From positions 1-51,039 of the forward strand of contig CAZGMK010000025.1 in NCBI GenBank assembly GCA_964526835.1: DNA of 51,039 bases, written 5' to 3'. Positions within the stretch are counted from its first letter, which is position 1; each line of letters starts with the position of its first letter. The position numbers were made by a program, and so were the translations under genes. Source of the DNA: DAOSXA01 sp964526835 (GTDB lineage: Bacteria; Zixibacteria; MSB-5A5; GN15; FEB-12). The notes beneath the pieces were generated by a model. It was not told where the DNA came from. It saw only the letters and a list, made by a program, of their open reading frames with translations, and did no database searches. Shown here one piece after another: positions 1-7,098 of this stretch.

Positions 1-53
1 ATCAGGTGGCGCGATCCGTCGGAATCAGATGGCGCGATGGCTCGGAATATGCA
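1..53. mobile_element. Probable end of an IS21-like insertion sequence
   Basis: Two tandem imperfect 23-bp units lie at 1-23 and 24-46. Each has the core TGGCGCGAT followed by a CGGA tail, and a short tail ending in CA at 53 follows. Multiple short direct repeats inside a terminus that begins TG and ends CA are typical of IS21-family elements (family knowledge). The body of the element would lie to the left of the window, so no transposase is visible. The boundary at 53/54 coincides with the point where a minus-strand reading frame stops looking like a P-loop protein. The family assignment rests on motif memory only. Confidence 0.4.
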
Positions 54-113
54 ACCGGCCACCAACCTCTTACCAAGACCCGTGGTACCGAGAATAAGCA
101 CCCTTGCATTCAC
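54..113 (-). pseudogene. 5' fragment of a P-loop protein gene, cut by the IS-like end
   Basis: On the minus strand a GTG at 113 is preceded by a strong AGGAGGG ribosome site (plus 121-127). It reads 20 codons that include the Walker-A-like stretch GTTGLGKR close to the N-terminus, a normal place for a nucleotide-binding loop in small kinases and ATPases. The frame then runs into the IS-like repeat at 53 and continues open to the window edge with unrelated residues. I infer that an insertion broke the gene. The final R in place of S/T makes the Walker A imperfect. The function of the original protein cannot be told from 20 residues. Confidence 0.45.
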
Positions 114-351
114 TGTCTTTCCCTCCTATAAGATGCATCAAGAAAGGTCAAGGATCGACCAGCGTCAACAAGCAATTTTCGGTCTGGGGCCAGTAATTGC
201 CGCGGGACGACCCCGAACCGCCGATGCTCTGGCTCTGCGACGACAGCAAAATAATAGTGATCACAAGCGCAGATCACAATCACATTCCCAGGTCAGCATC
301 AATACCATCCTGCGAAATCGGATCTAGGCCACAGAAAGGAAAGGCCGCTGG

Positions 352-1446
352 TTAGCCACTCAAGAAACGAATACTGTTTATTGCCTTCGCTAAGTGCTCT
401 GGCGCTAGGTGCGCATAGATCATCGTCGTCTCGATATCTGAGTGCCCCATAAGCTTCTGGACTGTCGGCAAATCGACTCCGGCCATAACCAGGTGGCTGG
501 CAAAAGTGTGCCGGAGGGTGTGGACTTTAGTCAGGTCCTCTATGCCCGCTTGGCGGCCGATCTTGATTAGCTCGGTCCGGAGCATATTGTGGGACCTACC
601 TGCCCCGACAATCTCGAAAACGTAGTCGTCCGGTCCGGATTTTTGGGCCTTCTTCTTGTGGGCCTGCAGGACAGCCAACAGATCGTCGCTGATCGGGATT
701 TCGCGCTCGCCGGTCTTGGGCTTCCAATCTAGTTTCTGACGGATCATGATCAGCCGGTTCTGGAAATCGACATCTCCCCAGCGCAAGTGCTCAAGTTCGG
801 CCTTTCGCATTCCCGTACTGAGGAAAGTAAAATAGGCCGGATACAGGTTCTTCGGGCAGGCTGTCAGAAATCGAGAGCACTCCTCTTCTGTGAGAAATCG
901 GAGCGGCTTTTTGTCGTCGACTTTCAATGGCTTGACCCGTTTCATCGGGTTGAGTTTCAGGTAGTCCCACTTGATTGCCAGATTCAGCATCGTCTTGATG
1001 CCTTCAAGCTCGATATTAACTGTCCTGGTCCGCGCACCTTTTCTGCCATTGTCGACGGACGGAGACTTGCCGTTTGGATTGATCCACTCATCACGCCGAA
1101 ACGCCTTATAGCCTTCGATCACCTCGGGCGTCAACTGGGACAATTTGACGACGTCGCGGCGTTTTTCGGATAGGAACCGCCGGAAGTGATCGGTGACAGC
1201 CTTGTATCTTTTGAGCGTGGATGCCCGGTGGTTCGTGCGGTTGTATTCCAGGAATTTCTCGATCAGGGATTCGATTGTAATGTCGTTACCGGCAAAGCCA
1301 AACTCTTGCTTGATGACTTTGACCTCGGCGTCTTTGAGCGCAAGCTCCGCCATGCGTTTTGATGTCCCTATCCGCTTCCTGACCCGTCTGCCGTGATAGG
1401 CGATGTCCAGATACCATATCTTCCCGCGCTGAAAAATCCTCGCCAA
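352..1446 (-). CDS. Tyrosine recombinase (phage/genomic-island integrase)
   Basis: This 364-residue site-specific recombinase should catalyse integration and excision between att sites. An N-terminal arm-binding region (about 1-55) and a SAM-like core-binding domain (about 57-165) precede the catalytic domain. The full active-site set is visible: R214 in TGMRKAEL, K244 in the beta-hairpin, H309 and R312 in HTLRH, H335 in MGHSD, and the nucleophile Y344 in TMIYAH. The start is a TTG at 1446, supported by AAGGAG eight bases upstream; no ATG fits. The gene reads away from a 27-bp copy of the tmRNA 3' end at 1553-1579, so ssrA is its likely target. Length and layout match P4/XerD-like island integrases. 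It is probably intact. Host-versus-element specificity is inferred from position. Confidence 0.93.
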   Translation of the reverse strand: MARIFQRGKIWYLDIAYHGRRVRKRIGTSKRMAELALKDAEVKVIKQEFGFAGNDITIESLIEKFLEYNRTNHRASTLKRYKAVTDHFRRFLSEKRRDVVKLSQLTPEVIEGYKAFRRDEWINPNGKSPSVDNGRKGARTRTVNIELEGIKTMLNLAIKWDYLKLNPMKRVKPLKVDDKKPLRFLTEEECSRFLTACPKNLYPAYFTFLSTGMRKAELEHLRWGDVDFQNRLIMIRQKLDWKPKTGEREIPISDDLLAVLQAHKKKAQKSGPDDYVFEIVGAGRSHNMLRTELIKIGRQAGIEDLTKVHTLRHTFASHLVMAGVDLPTVQKLMGHSDIETTMIYAHLAPEHLAKAINSIRFLSG

Positions 1447-1460
1447 CTTTCAAACTCCTT

Positions 1461-1479
1461 TGGCACAAATCTGGCACAA
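1461..1479. repeat. Direct repeats TGGCACAA upstream of the integrase
   Basis: TGGCACAA occurs at 1461-1468 and 1472-1479, and again across the att core at 1592-1599. Two ATTGTGACC copies at 1613-1621 and 1624-1632 resemble its reverse complement. Short repeats flanking an att core on both sides suit integrase arm-type sites or an autorepression operator. The role is inferred from position only. Confidence 0.4.
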
Positions 1480-1492
1480 GTGACTTTTCAGG

Positions 1493-1522
1493 AAGATACG
1501 AAACCGTCTAAGTGTTTGTCAA
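1493..1522 (-). promoter_or_regulatory. Promoter of the integrase gene
   Basis: On the minus strand a perfect TTGACA (plus 1517-1522) is followed after 18 bases by TATCTT (plus 1493-1498). Transcription would start near 1486 and run through the TGGCACAA repeats into the TTG start at 1446. The promoter lies between the att core and the gene, which is usual for island integrases. Confidence 0.55.
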
Positions 1523-1552
1523 TGAATAAGATTGTTGGGTGATCAAAAAATA

Positions 1553-1579
1553 AAATGGAGGTGGGGGGAATCGAACCCC
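1553..1579. repeat. att repeat: 27-bp copy of the tmRNA 3' end
   Basis: These 27 bases are identical to 4204-4230, which cover the 3' acceptor strand and T-arm of the tmRNA gene. Identity breaks at once on both sides (1552 against 4203, 1580 against 4231). A partial tmRNA end with no upstream tmRNA body is the usual footprint of an element integrated in ssrA, so this is read as an att site or a hybrid att between two stacked elements. Confidence 0.8.
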
Positions 1580-1647
1580 ATACTCGCGTTGTGGCACAAG
1601 GACTTACACCCTATTGTGACCATATTGTGACCGTTTCTTTGAGCTGT

Positions 1648-2877
1648 CTATTGGTCATAGCGTGCCCAGAAACTGCGTTTCCGTTTGTGTTCAATCCGTA
1701 GGTTCAACTTGTAGTCTTCGTGGTTCACGAAGTCGCCCCAGTCGCTCACTCGCGGGGCGAGATCATCAAGTTTACGCAGGTAACGAACACCGTACGTGTA
1801 GTACTTCGACTTGGCGCGTCTGAGGATCGATTCGAGCAGAGCGCGGTAGATGACGCTGGCCACGAAAAATCTCTCTTGTTTCTCGAACGTCTTTGCCCAG
1901 GGCAGTAACCGATGATAGTGGTCGCCGTCAAGCTGGGCAGCTCGCATTGTTATGTAGCGTTCTGCGTCGTCAAATCTCCCCAGTTCCAGCAGGAAAGCGG
2001 CGGCAATATAATCAAGCCTGATGGATTCCGCTATAACACGGCCCTCATCATCAATTACTCGCGGGCGTTCAGCTTCACCGATCACGCTCAGTAGCAGCGA
2101 CAATCTTGCACCGCTCCGGTAGCGGCGGAAGATATTCCACGCCACTTCTTCGACTCTGACCTTCTCCCCAAGCTCTGTGAGCACTCTCAGTAGTAGTTGT
2201 TCACGCTCGTCAAGTTGAAATGTCTCGTCGGAGGGAACCTTGTCAAGCCACTGAAGTGCGGCAAGTGGGTAACCGCATTCGAAATACACTTCCGCGATGT
2301 CACGGTGCGCGGCCGTCGACAGTTCCGGTCTCCGGGCGCGGCATGCCTTCTCGAATAGATTAGGATCCTTCAACTGTCTTGCTATATCTTCAATAGCGCC
2401 ATACCAGTGATACTTCTTATACTCGTTCGGCTCTTGTTCACCCAACGGCCAGAATTCTTCAACCATGCGGCGAAGATACGATTCCGGCAGGAAGTTGGCA
2501 GAACTCGCAATGATCGATTTGCGAACGCCGTACTCGTCCTGCATGTATAGCTTGAGAAGGGTGTCGTAGAGCCATTCCTTGTCTCCGCACTGAGACGCAT
2601 GACGCACGAAGCTGTCGCAGGCGAATATGCGATACACGTCACCGATTGATCCGTTGGAATCGTCGGCGCGTCCCAGCACGGCCGAATCGGTCTGGATGAA
2701 TGCTGCCACCAATTCAACACCCTGGCGAGGACTTTCGACAGATGTGTCGATGTCGTCCAGAAGACGTTCGAGATTGAGAGCAAAAGCATTCGACTCTCGA
2801 TACTCGATGAACCTGCGCCCCCGTTTCAACCCAGCGATGCGTGATTTGACCGATTTGGCAGCGTCTGTGTCAGACAT
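1648..2877 (-). CDS. DUF6880-like helical-repeat protein
   Basis: This 409-residue soluble protein has no signal peptide and no membrane segment. The N-terminal pattern GLKRGRRFIEYRES, the alpha-helical TPR/HEAT-like body (for example ALQWLDKVP around 210) and the basic C-terminal ending HKRKRSFW match what I recall of DUF6880, whose function is unknown. No catalytic motif is apparent. It starts with ATG at 2877, nine bases after the HEPN gene stop, with AGGAG upstream inside the previous gene's tail. It is therefore almost surely the third gene of the MNT-HEPN operon. It ends 68 bases before the distal att repeat, so it is the last cargo gene. Its role may be scaffold, target sensor or partner; this is inference only. 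Confidence 0.65.
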   Translation of the reverse strand: MSDTDAAKSVKSRIAGLKRGRRFIEYRESNAFALNLERLLDDIDTSVESPRQGVELVAAFIQTDSAVLGRADDSNGSIGDVYRIFACDSFVRHASQCGDKEWLYDTLLKLYMQDEYGVRKSIIASSANFLPESYLRRMVEEFWPLGEQEPNEYKKYHWYGAIEDIARQLKDPNLFEKACRARRPELSTAAHRDIAEVYFECGYPLAALQWLDKVPSDETFQLDEREQLLLRVLTELGEKVRVEEVAWNIFRRYRSGARLSLLLSVIGEAERPRVIDDEGRVIAESIRLDYIAAAFLLELGRFDDAERYITMRAAQLDGDHYHRLLPWAKTFEKQERFFVASVIYRALLESILRRAKSKYYTYGVRYLRKLDDLAPRVSDWGDFVNHEDYKLNLRIEHKRKRSFWARYDQ

Positions 2878-2886
2878 GGCAGCCGC

Positions 2887-3333
2887 TCACTCCTGCACTA
2901 ACTCTGGATGCTCTTTCCGCAGCCAGGCAAGCAACTCCTCTCGCAATTCTTCTGCCAAGCTTCTTGCCTCTGCGACTTCCGATTCCGTAATGGTCCCGGC
3001 CGCATCGTAGCTTACAATAGCTCTCTTTCTACTGATAGCTTCAAGCGACGCTATAATGTCCGATGCTGGGTTGACTGTAAACCGTAGTGATTGAATTGTA
3101 CGATAGTGTTGGCCGGATCCTCCGGGTATTCTATACCCACTTGCTCGAAGCGCTATGGTCGCGCAGCCAAGGCACCCATTGTAGGCAATCGCTAACCGCC
3201 AGTCGAGCGTGATCTCCTCTTTGCCCGCCTCGGTAATGTCCCGGTCAACTTTGGCAAGCAGATCGGTGACTTCCTTCCGGCTCGTCGTGTGCTGTTTCAG
3301 CCAACCGCTACTGAGCCAATCTTGCAAGGTCAT
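2887..3333 (-). CDS. HEPN-domain protein, probable toxin of a HEPN/MNT pair
   Basis: This 148-residue all-helical protein resembles HEPN proteins that pair with nucleotidyltransferases. It shows the cluster GYRIPGGSGQHYRT with R68, H76 and R78, plus a helical hairpin before and after. The spacing R68-x7-H76 is longer than the R-x4-6-H of classic HEPN ribonucleases. It may be a variant active site, or RNase activity may be lost. The ATG at 3333 lies inside the preceding nucleotidyltransferase gene (26-bp overlap), so the two are translationally coupled. In known HEPN/MNT modules the MNT protein neutralises the HEPN toxin, often by adding AMP. Toxin function here is inferred from the pairing. 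Confidence 0.7.
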   Translation of the reverse strand: MTLQDWLSSGWLKQHTTSRKEVTDLLAKVDRDITEAGKEEITLDWRLAIAYNGCLGCATIALRASGYRIPGGSGQHYRTIQSLRFTVNPASDIIASLEAISRKRAIVSYDAAGTITESEVAEARSLAEELREELLAWLRKEHPELVQE

Positions 3334-3946
3334 CTTCGCTTCCCACTACGAACAATCTGTCCGATTTCAACACGTTCGAAAGAAAGTGATTCTCGTCTTG
3401 GACCTTCTTTTGAAATTCACTTTCTGAATACAGCGTCGGGTTGATCGGGCGCTGCATCTGTTCTTCTACCGGCTTCAGGATAGCGACCAACTCGCGAAAT
3501 GACAAGTTGCCGATCACCATAAGATCGATATCACTGGAACTCGTGTCCTGCCCGCCGGCAACTGAACCGTAAATCCAGGCAACGTCAACCTTCGCTTCGG
3601 CTTCAGTTCGCAAGACATCACGGATAACATCCGCGATGCCAAATGTCTTCTCAGCTATTGACTTGAGTTCATTGAAAACAGGACTCTCTGGATTTGCGCG
3701 GTAGAACTTCTGCATCCCGATCTGCTCGACCGAGAGGATCCCGGCCGCTGTCAGTGACTTCAACTCGCGGTGGAGGGAGCCGGGCGTATCGCCCAGCAGC
3801 CTGACAGCTTCGCGGAAATAGTAGCGCTTGTTGGGATTCAGCAGGAAGAGCGCCAGTGCCTTCCGGCGTATCTTTGGAAACAGGGCTTCCCCTATTCCGG
3901 AGCCTATCCCGATCGACGTTTCATTTTTCGGTTTTCGCGCGCACAT
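3308..3946 (-). CDS. Winged-helix plus MNT nucleotidyltransferase, probable antitoxin
   Basis: This 212-residue two-domain protein has an N-terminal winged helix (about 25-85, ArsR-like, with the recognition region near TPGSLHRELKSL) fused to a minimal nucleotidyltransferase domain (about 115-200). The nucleotidyltransferase signature is complete: G127-S128, then D139-I-D141 in SDIDLMV, the metal-binding aspartates of the pol-beta fold. The protein could bind its own promoter and transfer a nucleotide to the HEPN partner encoded directly downstream. Most MNT antitoxins are short and lack a DNA-binding domain, so the fusion combines regulator and modifier. It starts at ATG 3946 with only a weak GGTGGT ribosome site. 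It is first gene of the att-flanked operon. Confidence 0.8.
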   Translation of the reverse strand: MCARKPKNETSIGIGSGIGEALFPKIRRKALALFLLNPNKRYYFREAVRLLGDTPGSLHRELKSLTAAGILSVEQIGMQKFYRANPESPVFNELKSIAEKTFGIADVIRDVLRTEAEAKVDVAWIYGSVAGGQDTSSSDIDLMVIGNLSFRELVAILKPVEEQMQRPINPTLYSESEFQKKVQDENHFLSNVLKSDRLFVVGSEDDLARLAQ

Positions 3947-3970
3947 ACCACCACCAACCGATTCTATTAT

Positions 3971-3985
3971 TGATACAACTGATAC
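3971..3985. promoter_or_regulatory. Candidate operator: TGATAC direct repeats
   Basis: TGATAC occurs at 3971-3976 and 3980-3985 in an AT-rich stretch 25-39 bases before the nucleotidyltransferase start, with a TTGACA on the minus strand at plus 4022-4027. A nine-base repeat period next to a gene that encodes a winged-helix domain suggests autoregulation. I could not fit a convincing -10 at the right spacing, so the promoter itself is uncertain. Confidence 0.3.
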
Positions 3986-4203
3986 TATTATCGGAACAAA
4001 TGAACTCTATTTGAGATCGTTTGTCAAGCGAATTCCGAATATGTTCCCACATCGGACATGCTCGAACGTTGGACCAAATCGTGCCCACAAGCGTCGTAAG
4101 TTATTGCATGATATTCGGCGATATAGCCAAGGGGTGGGGGGTATAAGCAAATGATCCGGCCCTTTGCGAGTCAGTAAACTATTGAATTGTAACAGATTAT
4201 AAC

Positions 4204-4230
4204 AAATGGAGGTGGGGGGAATCGAACCCC
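4204..4230. repeat. att repeat inside the 3' end of ssrA
   Basis: This is the tmRNA-proximal copy of the 27-bp repeat, identical to 1553-1579. It comprises the last 24 bases of the tmRNA gene plus three bases beyond. Because it is part of an intact tmRNA, integration has kept the RNA functional, as is usual for integrases that use tRNA and tmRNA genes. Confidence 0.8.
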
Positions 4231-4567
4231 CGTCCGAGAATAGCAGCCAGCCATCGCCTACGTGCGTAGTCCTTCTATAGTTTCTCGCCCCGACGGCTGC
4301 CGAAGGACAGGCCACCGGAAGGGCCAGCCTATCAAGTTTAAGCTCTCCTTATAGACGTCAAAGAGCCGAGCCTTCCTTTATCGACGCCGCTGGCCCGCCT
4401 CGAAGGCAAAGTCGGGAAGCGACGTGGCACTTTCCTAGTTGTTACTAGGCAGCCATGGCGTAATCATATTCGCCAATTGGTTGTTTGCCCGGTTTGTTAA
4501 CGGGGCCCCAGACAACCCCGGCACGCCGACAACTCACCACCAGACCCGTCGAAACCAAGTCACCCCC
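4207..4567 (-). ncRNA. tmRNA (transfer-messenger RNA)
   Basis: tmRNA rescues stalled ribosomes with SmpB and tags the nascent chain for proteolysis. The 361-nt gene starts at 4567 with GGGGGTG, which pairs with CACCTCC at the 3' end to form the seven-pair acceptor stem. The T-arm GTTCGATTC and the discriminator A (4207) follow; CCA is not encoded. The tag frame is read from 4489 to 4442 and gives GKQPIGEYDYAMAA followed by TAG and TAA. A small hairpin (CCTAG/CTAGG) starts at the stop codons. A Gly resume codon and an AMAA ending are unlike the common ANDENYALAA tag. Gly resume codons are known in Bacteroidetes, which fits the suggested lineage. The exact resume codon is inferred from frame and tag end. 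Confidence 0.93.
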
Positions 4568-4641
4568 ATAACACGATGGGATCGGCCTCGATGGCCAGAG
4601 TGAGCTCGTGCCTCAAACTGTCAAAGAGCATTCAATAGCAC

Positions 4642-4669
4642 AATATAGGCTATCGGTCGGATTATTCAA
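4642..4669 (-). promoter_or_regulatory. Probable tmRNA promoter
   Basis: On the minus strand TTGAAT (plus 4664-4669) and TATATT (plus 4642-4647) are separated by 16 bases. Transcription would begin near 4635, giving a leader of about 70 bases before the mature 5' end at 4567, to be removed by RNase P. A TTGACA at plus 4619-4624 has no matching -10. Confidence 0.45.
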
Positions 4670-4715
4670 TCCCGGCGCTGATTATAACGCGCGAGGAGGT
4701 AAAAAGTTGCAGCCG

Positions 4716-5942
4716 CTACACCTCATCCAGGCGGTCATCCGTGATCAGTTTTCCGCGAATTACCCCGCTCTCGCGAGTGCGCACGAATTCCGAGAGCCTC
4801 TGATGCTGCTCCTCGGGCAGGCGGCGCTTGAGGTATATCTCTTTCATCAAGGCATTCGCGTCGACGGTTAGGTAATCCTCGAGCCCCAGCTGACGGACGA
4901 CATTATTCAGATCCGCCCAAGCCTGCCGATCAGCGGTCTTGGTGATAAACTTCTCCTCGGTCTTCAGGCGCACCGACACTTCGCCAAGCTCGCCGACAAA
5001 CTTATCCATCGCAGTCTCCCGTGCCGCTGTCCGAAGCTCCTCCTTGAGTGCCTCAACTTCCGCCTTTAAGGCCTTGAGCGCCTCGTTCTTTTCGAGAAAC
5101 TCGTCGGTCAGCTTCCGCAATTGAGCCGCATCGCTGTAGTCGGGGGCCGCCTCATCCTCCAGTTGTTTCGCATGGCGTTTGGCCGGGCAGACATCATGCC
5201 AGTCGCACCAGCGACAGTGCACACCCTCTTCGGTCGGGAAGTCATCGAGTCGGATGGCGTTGTAGATCGAGACAATGATATCCCTCACCTGCATGGCCAG
5301 CAGCTCAAGGTCATCCGGGGTCAGAGTGCGACGGACTATCTCATCGTGGCGGAGAAAATGCTGGGCTAATTCGATCCTGTCCATTCCCGGATAATTGGCC
5401 TGAACCGCCATCTGGTACAGGCCCATTTGCTGCACGAAAATGGGGCTGGTTACTTGAACAACCGACTGGCTGGTCTTGTAATCGAGAATCTCCACCACCC
5501 CGTCATCACGCTTCACAATGCGATCGACGATCGCGCTGAATCGAAAGGGCGTTCCGGGCAACTCGAAGCCCAGACGCACCTCCGCTCCGATCAGTTTGCC
5601 GGCGTCGAAAGGACGATAGCGTTCGTAGTGACACTCAAGCATCTGCCGGCCCAGCCGAATGTAATCGTCGACCGTGTAATACTCGTTGGTTACAACCATC
5701 TTGTCGAGGTTTACCTTGCGCCACTCTGCGTCGTAGGCCGCCAGCGCCTTGTCCCGCGGCATGACCACACCGTCTGCACCCAGTTTGTACAACTCCTGAA
5801 GCACGCGATGCACCGCCCGACCGAGATAGGTATCGGGAGACTCGCGCTTTGGTATTTCTACCTTGTCGACGTATTGGAAACGGTATTTGCGAGGGCAGTC
5901 GGTGAAGGTCTTGAGGCGGCTGTGGCTGTAAGTCTGGTTCAT
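4716..5942 (-). CDS. PD-(D/E)XK nuclease with probable Fe-S cluster (RecB/AddB C-terminal type)
   Basis: This 408-residue protein is related to the nuclease domain of RecB, AddB and Cas4. The catalytic motifs run in order: H45 in GRAVHRVLQEL, D140, D154-Y-K156 in EILDYKTS, and Q172-x3-Y176. Four cysteines, C16 near the N-terminus and C243, C246, C252 near the end of the nuclease domain, match the split 4Fe-4S site of AddB-type nucleases. After about residue 260 comes a charged coiled-coil and a helical tail not present in minimal Cas4. There is no helicase partner nearby. It starts at ATG 5942 with GGGGAG seven bases ahead, 19 bases after the glycosyltransferase stop. The likely role is DNA end processing or repair; the substrate is unknown. 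Confidence 0.85.
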   Translation of the reverse strand: MNQTYSHSRLKTFTDCPRKYRFQYVDKVEIPKRESPDTYLGRAVHRVLQELYKLGADGVVMPRDKALAAYDAEWRKVNLDKMVVTNEYYTVDDYIRLGRQMLECHYERYRPFDAGKLIGAEVRLGFELPGTPFRFSAIVDRIVKRDDGVVEILDYKTSQSVVQVTSPIFVQQMGLYQMAVQANYPGMDRIELAQHFLRHDEIVRRTLTPDDLELLAMQVRDIIVSIYNAIRLDDFPTEEGVHCRWCDWHDVCPAKRHAKQLEDEAAPDYSDAAQLRKLTDEFLEKNEALKALKAEVEALKEELRTAARETAMDKFVGELGEVSVRLKTEEKFITKTADRQAWADLNNVVRQLGLEDYLTVDANALMKEIYLKRRLPEEQHQRLSEFVRTRESGVIRGKLITDDRLDEV

Positions 5943-5961
5943 TATTCGCTCCCCGATCTGG

Positions 5962-7014
5962 TCAGCCCAGGTCGATGTCTAATGGCCCGCCCCGAGACGG
6001 CCGGCGTTGTGATTGCAATCGCTCCACGAAACCCATGAGGAAGCCCCACCCTAAACCGAAGTGGATCGTGGGAAAGACCAGGGGTCCGATCAGCAGGCAA
6101 CCCAGCCTGCCGCGATCATGAGCCAGCCAGGCGGAATATCCGACGACAATCAAGACATAGATGCCCACCAGCGTAGTCAGCCAGTCCCACGCGGCCTGAG
6201 AGACCAGCGACAGCAAAAGCAGCAACGCCAGTGCGACAATGGCAAGCGCAGCCAGCATCTGCATCGGGGCCATTTGGTGGTGCTTGCGAACGAACCTGAA
6301 ACGGCCCTTCCCGTAACGGACCATCTGGCGCCAAAGACCTGTCAGTGTCCCCCTCGGATAGTAGTGCACCTTCAGCTTCGGCGAGATGATCGCCTTGAGC
6401 CGGGCCAAGTGGACCCGGAAATTGAAGTCGACGTCTTCGCAGGCGTCGAAGTCCTCATCGAAATAGCCGATTTGCTCGAACAACTCGCGGCGATACATGG
6501 CGCCGGATGAAGTAGGATCGACTGTTCCCTGGAAATCGGAGTATATGTCACTAGATGGATTGTGCCCCAGAGCCGAGGCCCGGCAACAGGCGATTACTCG
6601 CTGCAGATCACTGATGTCCGGTGGATCCAGCGGCTGAGGTCGACACAGGCAGTCGGCATCGGTGCTTTCGAACAGCTCAACCATGTCCCGGATCATGGTT
6701 TTGCTAGGCAGGTAGCTGTGGCCATCGAGAATCAGGATGTACGGCGCGCTGCTGTTCCGGACGCCGATGTTGCGTCCAGCCGATGAAAGGCGTCGCGGGT
6801 TGTCGAGGATCTTCAGTGACCCGAAGCGACTTTTGTAATCCGCCGCGATCTCCCGGGTTCGATCGGTCGAACCGCCGTCGGCTACGACCACTTCCACGCG
6901 CTCCATCGGAAAGTCCTGCATATAGACCTGGTCCAGTGTTCCGGCGAGGAAGCGCTCCTCGTTGAACACCGGCATGACGATGGCTACCTGGTATTTGCTG
7001 TCGTTTTGGTTCAT
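5962..7014 (-). CDS. Family 2 glycosyltransferase, ExoA-like
   Basis: This 350-residue GT-A-fold enzyme would transfer a sugar from a nucleotide-sugar donor to a lipid-linked or surface polysaccharide acceptor at the inner membrane. The N-terminal domain shows the nucleotide-binding stretch VMPVFNEE, DGGSTDRT (46-53) and ILDGHS (95-100), where DGH replaces the usual DxD. An ED acidic pair appears in ACEDVDFNFR. C-terminal hydrophobic segments (about 250-340) should anchor it in the membrane. This order resembles succinoglycan enzyme ExoA. It is encoded between a GT4 enzyme 84 bases upstream and the PD-(D/E)XK gene. The polymer is unknown because no other polysaccharide locus genes are adjacent. 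Confidence 0.88.
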   Translation of the reverse strand: MNQNDSKYQVAIVMPVFNEERFLAGTLDQVYMQDFPMERVEVVVADGGSTDRTREIAADYKSRFGSLKILDNPRRLSSAGRNIGVRNSSAPYILILDGHSYLPSKTMIRDMVELFESTDADCLCRPQPLDPPDISDLQRVIACCRASALGHNPSSDIYSDFQGTVDPTSSGAMYRRELFEQIGYFDEDFDACEDVDFNFRVHLARLKAIISPKLKVHYYPRGTLTGLWRQMVRYGKGRFRFVRKHHQMAPMQMLAALAIVALALLLLLSLVSQAAWDWLTTLVGIYVLIVVGYSAWLAHDRGRLGCLLIGPLVFPTIHFGLGWGFLMGFVERLQSQRRPSRGGPLDIDLG

Positions 7015-7098
7015 CGCATTGGTCCTGACCTGACAACAGGAGGATAAGCGCCGCCGTCCGGCGGCTCAACCACAAAATGTTACTATATGTGAGGCCTG

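Noticed and set aside
37..327. Plus-strand frame of 96 codons
   Set aside because: It begins inside the IS-like repeats, has no ribosome site and runs antisense to the P-loop fragment.
4007..4315. Minus-strand frame across the tmRNA 3' end
   Set aside because: It lies mostly in the tmRNA tRNA-like domain and att repeat; chance open frame.
4608..4871. Plus-strand frame near the tmRNA promoter
   Set aside because: Antisense to the nuclease gene end, no ribosome site, no recognisable sequence.
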